From Perca fluviatilis (lineage: Eukaryota; Chordata; Actinopteri; Perciformes; Percidae): a stretch of 64,000 bases of DNA. The stretch covers positions 372,001-436,000 of the forward strand of contig NC_053123.1 in NCBI RefSeq assembly GCF_010015445.1. Reading direction: 5' to 3'. A model generated the notes under the pieces. The model searched no databases. It was not told where the DNA came from and was given only the letters and a program-made list of their open reading frames with translations. The position numbers and the translations under genes are program-made. Shown one piece after another: positions 56,904-64,000 of the stretch (its first letter is position 1; every line of letters starts with the position of its first letter).

Positions 56904-59900
56904 GCGATGAATAGCTATGCAGCTGTATGTTGGGATATATTTGAGCATTTAACAGGAGTATCCTGCTGTCAGTCAAAATGATGCTCTTAGTCACCCCCAC
57001 CCATGGAGCCAGAGATTAGATGTGTGATAATGCATTGCCACCTAAAATGGGACATTTTGACACTTTGGAGTGCTAAAAGCAGAAATATCAGTGAGGACTT
57101 TAACACTGTACCTGAGTTACACTAAAAGCCAAGTACTGAGTGGTTTTCCTTCAGTCATTTGGTAAGGATGCAACTAAGAACAAAATACACATATGGTAGT
57201 CATCTTTGGAGGGTTACATCCTACATTAGAGTTTATGGCACCAAGATGCCAAAGGACAACCAGATTAAGAAACAGTATGCATACATACAGTATTAACTAC
57301 AGATGATAACCATGGATGGTGGCCAAAATAATGTTGCCATGCTGTATCTTAACTCCATGGCCATAAAAATGAAAATAGCATCAGAAAAGGTGTCTAATTA
57401 TTATTATTATTTAAAGACATTTTTAACACATTTGGAACACAATTACAGCACAAGATTGTTGACGTTCAATGTTGTGAGATGCCCATACATTAATCTTCAA
57501 ATTGCTTTTCACATAATACAATATACAATAAAGTGTAGATTAGCTGTGCATACCACTCCTCACACAAACAAGTTAACATAAAATATTTTAGATAAAAAAA
57601 TTTAACTGACAAAATATGGAGGAGATACAAGGTTTCTGCCCGACTGCGACAAGATGCATTGTCCATAATCTGTGTTTGTGTGTGTGTTTCACATTCTATT
57701 CTTACATATTTGTAAAACAGCAAGAACAGAAGCTAAGAACACTCTCTAAGCATGTTGTCTTGTTTCCAGTGTTCATCCTGATCAACTGAGACATGTTCAA
57801 GGCGCATGAGGCGATGGGCATTTAAAATGTTGTAAAAGCAAATCCCAGTGGCACTGACGTTCAGCTTTGTCTTTGACAGAAAGTCATATATTCATCCAAA
57901 AGAACATTTTCATTTGCAGTGTAGAACGTAACAGAAGGAGAAGCCTTTGAAAAGTGTGAGTGCTCCACTGCAACAGGAGACACCTGGATTGAGCTGTCAA
58001 TCTGTTGCATATGGACCAACTACTGTTGCCTAATGCCATTATGTTAACAAAATTGGATTACTATAAAATGTGATGCAAGTATGGAGCAGAAGCAAGGGAC
58101 ATCCAATGTGCTACAGCTGCACATAAGGTCCTCAGTAGTTTCATATTTTTTTCAACATGTAAAAAAATGCAAAGTCTGATGTTTTTAAATGTTCTTGTTG
58201 TGAACAAACAGAAAATACCAAAATGAATAATGTGTTAGTCCGTCACTTTCTGACTTCTTGTCCGTAGCAATCAGTCCCAAGTCTATTGATTTCTACTGAA
58301 GATGTAAAAGTTAAGCTACACAAAAACATATTATTTATTAGCAATGGACTATGGTGTAAACTGACAAGCGTATTGAGTTATCACCTGACTCAGTTCCCCT
58401 GAGTGTTTTAGCATCTTTTAGCTCGTCCCCGCTCTCATCAAGGTGGCTGTTTTCGAGGTAAAAACGTGCTACAAGTCCGACCCTTTGCTGCATGTCATCC
58501 CCCTCCCCTCTCTCCCCTGTCCTGTCAAATAAAGACTAAAAATGCCATAATAATAAAATTAAGAAAAATTTATCATTGCACACTGATGATGTAAGATTCT
58601 TATTCTGCAGACATGAAATACACAGTCGACAGGCATTTGGCACTTTTCCATCCTTTAGTGTGTTTAACTATATTTACTAAGCAAAATAATATCACCCTGA
58701 CCATCTGTCAGCCAATAGTTCCTTATTTGTAGATGTAGTTTGACCCAATTCCAGTGGTTTAAAATAATGCAAAAAGACGACAGAGAACGAAAGAGGAAAG
58801 AAGTGTCTGAGAATAGCCAACATCCCACGTGCTGGCATTATGTCCAGGATATATGCAACACTTGTTCCTTGCTTCTAACAGCGCCACAGTGGTTTACCAT
58901 TCTACACAGACCTGCTGTGTGCGCTCAAAAGAGGAACTTTATTTGGCAAGTGGACCATTGTGCATTGTATAGAAGGAAACAATCTGTGTTCTGTCTGGGC
59001 TAATACTTTTTTCTGTATCAGACCCCCTTTCTCCAGTCCAGGGGAAAAGAAGGGTGAATATATGATACTTATGAGATGGTAAGGCCTCATGTTAAACTCA
59101 ATTCCCCAGCTGGGACTCTTGCAGCAGTTTAAGGTAACTGACCCCAGAGCACAACGTTTTGTGGTTAGTTTCTCTAAAATGCCTTATGGCACTTTATTTC
59201 TATTGATTTATGGTGGTATGAAGATGATTTTAGTGCTGAACTCTTTTAAGGGATTCCAGGCTTATATATGATAAAGGAAAACATATAAATTAAATATCTG
59301 TTTACAAGGTTGTAAGGGTACATTCTACTAAAGAGGGCTTTTTTTAAGTCCAGTCATTCAACCGTCTCTCATATGTGCTCAGCTATTCAAACTGTAGTGG
59401 TAGTTGGCATTTCCACTTCATAATTACAGTGGTGTGGATGTGAAAATACTAGTCCATCCACAACAGTTTTTATGCAGCAACATCAGCTACAGCCCCGCTC
59501 TCCCAACCCCTAAACAAGGTCAAGGGTTCAGGTTTAGGGAGGGAAACTTCCTTTGGTCTATCAGTTTGTTTGCTCCAGAAGACGCAAAACTGTTACGATG
59601 CAAGTTTTTTTTTTTTTTTTTTACAGTGTTGGGTCAATGTGGCCTGGAGAATATGTGACTGAGCCAAACCAAAGGAACATTAGCAAAAATGGAACTGCCC
59701 ATACTCCCTGTGGTCTTTACCCAATGTATTTCTCTTTGCCACAACACCAGTTCTATCTTTGATTCTTTAAAGCATATACAGGAATATTAAAGGGTAACTT
59801 AAATTTTTTTTCAACCTGGAACCTATTTTCCCATGTGTTTGTGTCTAAGTGACTGATGGTAACAACAATCTTTGAAATTGGTCCAGTATTAAGCAATGTA

Positions 59901-60025
59901 ACGTTAATGGGCTCACCTTCAATTTCATTCCACTAAAAGTTCTGTTTTTGCCGCTGACAGACTCAGATTATTATTCTAAGTGTCTGACAACATTATGGAA
60001 AGGATCCCTACAGAGATAGACCTTT
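56904..60025. other. No recognised gene
   Basis: About 3 kb of AT-rich intergenic DNA. Only a SINE tail fragment (58470-58545) and a poly-T run (about 59605-59622) stand out. Confidence 0.4.
58470..58545 (+). mobile_element. SINE 3' fragment
   Basis: 'gaccctttgctgcatgtcat...ctgtcctgtcaaataaagac' matches the body and tail of the SINE at 53163-53345. The tRNA-like head is missing. Confidence 0.65.
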
Positions 60026-60028
60026 TCG

Positions 60029-60490
60029 TTAAAGTGCCCATATTATGAAAAATTCACTCTTTCTGGGATTTGGGGTGTTATTTTGTGTCTCTGGTGCTTC
60101 CACACGCATACAAACTTGAAAAAAACAACCATCCATGCTGTTTTGGGTTTCTGAATGCCTTCAGTCTCCGGGTGAGCTGTTCAAAATCTGCAGGGCTTTC
60201 TACGTCATTAGCCAAAACGAGGTGGATAACCGTAGCATGTTAGCACTAGCATGCTAGCTTGTTCTGAATGGCAAAACACTGCTACAACACACACTAGTTC
60301 ACCATAATCTACAAAAGAACTACTTACATGTCCCTGTTCTGCAGGTATTCCACGCAAAGTTGGAAGTGCATCCTCGTTTAGAAGAAGTCTCCCGGCTAAT
60401 CCCTAAAAAATTAAACCATGTAAACCTATTCTGGTACAACCTCAAAATATAATTATGAACCTGAAATGAGCATAATATGGCCACTTTAAA
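60029..60490. mobile_element. MITE of the 'taaagtg...cattatg' family, copy 2
   Basis: Inverted termini TTAAAGTGCCCATATTATG on the left and CATAATATGGCCACTTTAA on the right. Related to 50909-51364. Confidence 0.75.
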
Positions 60491-61616
60491 GAGTAAGATC
60501 CTTTTGGTTTAACATGAAACAGCCCCAAAATTGCTGACGCCACCCCACCAGACTCTGGCAAAAACAGAATTTTTAGTGGATGAAAACCTTCATCCTGTAT
60601 GATTACATTGCTGCCTGGTTCGCTGCTGCTGGTTTCAGCGTTCTCGCTCAATACTGGGCCAATTTCACAGATTTCTGTTAACATTAGTCACTAAGACACC
60701 AATGTAAATACTGTAGGGACCAGGTTGAAAAATACTGAAATTACCATTTAAAGAATTTTAAACGTTTTATTCCAATGGTATTAGACAAAAGGTGAATTAT
60801 ACTTGTGAGTACTGTTACACCATTCATATCAAAGGGATGGTGCAGCGGGTGAGGGAGATGAGTGGGCACACATTCTTTGTCCCAGTTGCAACAGGAAAAG
60901 CAAAAGTCTAAAAAGCATAAAATAGTAGTTCTAAGGGTTGCTGACGAAGAGCAAAGATGAGGTCATCCACTCACTACACTCACTCACTCCTCACTCACTC
61001 ACATAAGCCTTCAATCAGAAGATCCCCCTGACTTCAATCAAACGATGGCATTCCTGAGCGGCCTACTCATGGCTAAGCTCTCAGAGCATCTGACCTGCAA
61101 TCTGGCTGCCAATAGAGGACAACCTAGGAGAGGTCATGATCCGGGTTAGGGACTGACCGGACTGACCCTGGACTCTTACACCCACAAGGAAGGCCACAAT
61201 GCTGGCCTTCATCACAGACATCCCCTAGGCTCTGTGCAGCTTGATCATAATTCTTGCACTCCCAGAGTTTAGCGGGGCACGCTCTGCCCCTGGGCCAGCA
61301 GCAGCAGCAGCTCTGTTGGAGCAGTAGGTAACCCTGAGTCAGACACGGGTCGCGTCCCCTCTAAGGCACAGAGCTTGACTCAGGAAGCCTTTGATGAGAA
61401 ACTGAGCCAAGCCTGGGGAGAAAGGCACAGCAGCCCCATCAGCCAGTGAATCGTTTTATTATGATGACCTGACCTCAAAGGTCCAAGAGCAAAATGTGAC
61501 ACACTCGGATACGTCTTCAAATACATCCAGCATACATTTCAAACTGAATTTGACAAACGATTTAGATTCTTTGATAGCAGCAACATCAAAGTATCAACGA
61601 CTCTAATTGGTGGATA
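60491..61616. other. No recognised gene
   Basis: Intergenic sequence with a short 'cactcactc' run near 60970-61000. No exon is supported. Confidence 0.4.
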
Positions 61617-62065
61617 CCAGTGGTGGAAGAATTATTCAGATCCTTTACTAAAATGCTCTGTTACAAGTAAAGGAAAATGATACTAAAATATAAATGTCTC
61701 GAGAAAATGTTAATTAAGTAAAAGTATGTAAGTATCATCAGGGAAATGTACTTAAAGTATTAAAAGTAAAAGTACTTGATGCAGAAAAAAACTAGGAAGT
61801 GTAAAGGATCCAAACAGTTGTGTGTTTAATGGTCTAATCATTTCAGCTGGACTTGTAGGCCATTATATTGTTGGAAAGTTTAATTCATAATGAAACATCA
61901 GATTTTAGGAACTACATGTGTTTTGTGTGTAAAAATCCGAATTTGTAAATTAACTTAAGCTGTTGTTGGCATTAAAAGAAAAGACTCAAGTAAAGTACAA
62001 GTACTTTAAATTTGTACTTAAGTACAGTACTGGAGTAAATGTGCTTAGTTGCATTTCACCACTGG
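61617..62065. mobile_element. hAT-like MITE with intact target duplication
   Basis: Starts CCAGTGGTGGAA and ends TTTCACCACTGG. TGGTGGATA lies on both sides (61608-61616 and 62066-62074), that is 8 bp plus one matching base. The interior is rich in 'agtaaaagtact', like the element at 49530-50388. Confidence 0.85.
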
Positions 62066-62307
62066 TGGTGGATATATGTACCTACATGCATTTATATGTA
62101 GAGTGCGAGAAGCACAAGAGCAGGACAAAGATCCTGGGTTCTTTGGTTCATTTTCACACTACTGTTCACACACCACATGGACCTGGTGAGATGTTAAGTA
62201 ACTAAATTCTGGGAATTTATATGGGATTGAATACTTAGGGGATCTGATGGATCTGCGTGATCAAAAAATAATAGATCCATGAAAAGGGAAAGGAAAAAAA
62301 AGTGCTG

Positions 62308-63575
62308 CACTGTAAAAAAGTACAGACCCATTTAGTTATGTCCACTTATTTCTTATTTTTAACTGAACACGCTTATACAAGTTTTGGATTTTGAACTCAA
62401 CTTTATGAGTTTTTGAAAGTTAAACTTGCATTTATTCATTGGGTCCACTATTTAAATTTTTTATCAGATATGTATGTGTTGATTGAACTTGGGTATGTAA
62501 GTTATCAGTTGAAAAAAAAGTGTGTGTGTTGCAACAAAAAATGGTTGCCTTTCGATTTTAAAATAACCTGTCTTCACAGCATAGTTAAAGCATGGACAGA
62601 ATAAATTGATTATACACCGCAGATAAGTGATGTAGCCTATGCAAATTTCTACTAAAATATAACAAGTGTTGTGGCAAACAACAAAGCACTAGTGGGAGGA
62701 GGGAGTACCTGTCAAAGGCTTGTGAATTGTGAATTTGGCATTTCACTCTTCTCATATTGAAATGTACTTGAAAAGTACTTTTCAAAAGTCAAACAGCTCC
62801 GCCCACATTTAGCCCAACCCCAATCTACATACTGCAGTCAGGTGCAATTGGTTCATTGGCTGGTCAATTCCCATGATGCAAGGCGGTAAATAGAGTTGTG
62901 TTAAAATTTGCTGAAAAGTTTGCAGTTTGTTCGGAATTGTTTGTTTGAATTCCGTTTATTAAACGTGTGCTTGAATGTAGTGTTTTGTTGCCTGGTAATT
63001 GTCATTGTTGTGCTGGTTTACATTTGTAACCATGAGTTAAGTGACTGTTATGTTTGATAAGAAGAGCTGGAGTATTGCAGCATTAGACTTTGAGCAGTAA
63101 TAGGCTTCCTTCAGCTATTAATCTGCAGTGTGTCACTTCATTAGCCCAAGTGACACAAGATCAGAGGCTTTAGAGGGACCCTTATTTTGCATGGGGCCCT
63201 GGGACGGCTGCACCCAAGCATCCACACTATCTCCACTATAAATGTGGTTATGTTATTGTAACTTTAAACCGTGAGTTGTAATAAAGCAGAAAAGTATGTC
63301 TGTTATACTAGGCAAGGAAGGTTTCTTGCATTATTAAAGAAAGTCATTTATTTGTTTTAACTTAAAGTATGAAGTTAAACTAAGTAATTAAAAGTTAAAT
63401 CAACTAAAATAACAACTTTAACAAAACTAGAACACTGTAGTTACATCACCCTCATTAACTTTAATTTCTAAGTTGAAACAAAAGCAGTCTTCAAGTTGAG
63501 TGAACTTCGATTTTCAAGGCTGAAGGTGAACTTTCATTTCCAAGTTAAACTACCATGAAATTTATTACAGTGTGT
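62308..63575. mobile_element. Possible DNA element with CACTGTAA termini
   Basis: CACTGTAAAAAA near 62308 faces TTATTACAGTG near 63563-63573, with inner 'aagtt' rich arms ('gaactcaactttatgag' and 'ttaaagtatgaagttaaac'). No target duplication was confirmed and the interior may contain another insertion. Confidence 0.4.
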
Positions 63576-63726
63576 GATCTTTTAGTAAAAACATTAGTCT
63601 GCTTAAGTTGAAAGTATAAGTTCAATTGCTGCCTTAAAAACATGAGTACACCTAACTTGAAAAGACAATTGGTATGAATACAGTTAGTTGAAATTAAATG
63701 TAAAATTCTATGTTTGTTTAACAAAA

Positions 63727-64000
63727 GGAAGCAAGTTTCCTTGAATATACAATGTAAGATAGATGGTTGTTTTAACTCACAGTATCAAGTTCTAACAATA
63801 AATTATTATTAATTAAACATCTTCTCTAACTTACCTTCGTGAGTTGAAATAGCATACAATTGTATTTTTGCTTGACAAGAGGAAGCAAGTTTCCTTGAGT
63901 GGACAATGTAGTATTGATAGTTGTTTTAAATCACAGTATCAAGTTCAAACAATAAATGATCATTAATTAAACATATTCTATAATCTAACTTCGTGGGTTG
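63727..64000. repeat. 154-bp tandem repeat running off the window
   Basis: The unit starting 'ggaagcaagtttccttga' at 63727 begins again at 63881, a period of 154 bases, with roughly 85-90 percent visual identity. The array is truncated by the window end. Confidence 0.75.

Overview
The window looks like a euchromatic, repeat-rich piece of a teleost fish genome. The evidence is spliced genes with vertebrate-type exons, a Tc1 transposon, hAT and TTAA-type elements, tRNA-derived SINEs of the kind found in fish, an L1/Tx1-type LINE fragment and abundant (CA)n, (GATA)n and (CAG)n microsatellites. Only two protein genes can be supported, both on the + strand.

Gene 1 (about 1.56-24.3 kb) is the 3' part of a CP2/grainyhead-family transcription factor (TFCP2/UBP1/TFCP2L1 group). 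One exon sits at 1556-1659. Seven more follow at 21326-23670 and encode the SAM-like and C-terminal oligomerisation region, ending in a stop codon and a poly(A) signal. Splice phases match across the roughly 19.7-kb intron between 1659 and 21326. That intron holds a 5.1-15.5 kb pyrimidine-rich composite repeat array with an assembly gap, a hAT-type element with an 8-bp target duplication, a nested foldback element and a dead LINE.

Gene 2 is a SAMD9/SAMD9L-like gene (CDS 40483-45150): SAM domain, AlbA_2-like domain, central P-loop NTPase, helical repeats and C-terminal OB-like region. The reading frame is broken once, in an 18-A homopolymer at 44349-44366. Two short exons precede the big coding exon. 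A strong splice donor at 25459/25460 lies about 200 bases downstream of a near-perfect interferon-stimulated response element (25252-25265), so a first exon and interferon-responsive promoter about 15 kb upstream are plausible. This is inferred from sequence only.

The proposed first intron (25.5-40.2 kb) is almost entirely stacked mobile DNA: a 2.4-kb palindromic foldback element with a 6-bp target duplication, two adjacent long palindromes (28.18-32.06 and 32.06-38.74 kb) carrying LINE tails, and, inside the second, a TTAA-flanked element with a further TTAA-flanked layer and a frameshifted Tc1 copy.

From 45.2 kb to the end I see no convincing gene. The region holds MITEs (several with intact target duplications), SINE copies, nested repeat fragments, a pure (CAG)20 tract and the start of a 154-bp tandem repeat that runs off the window.
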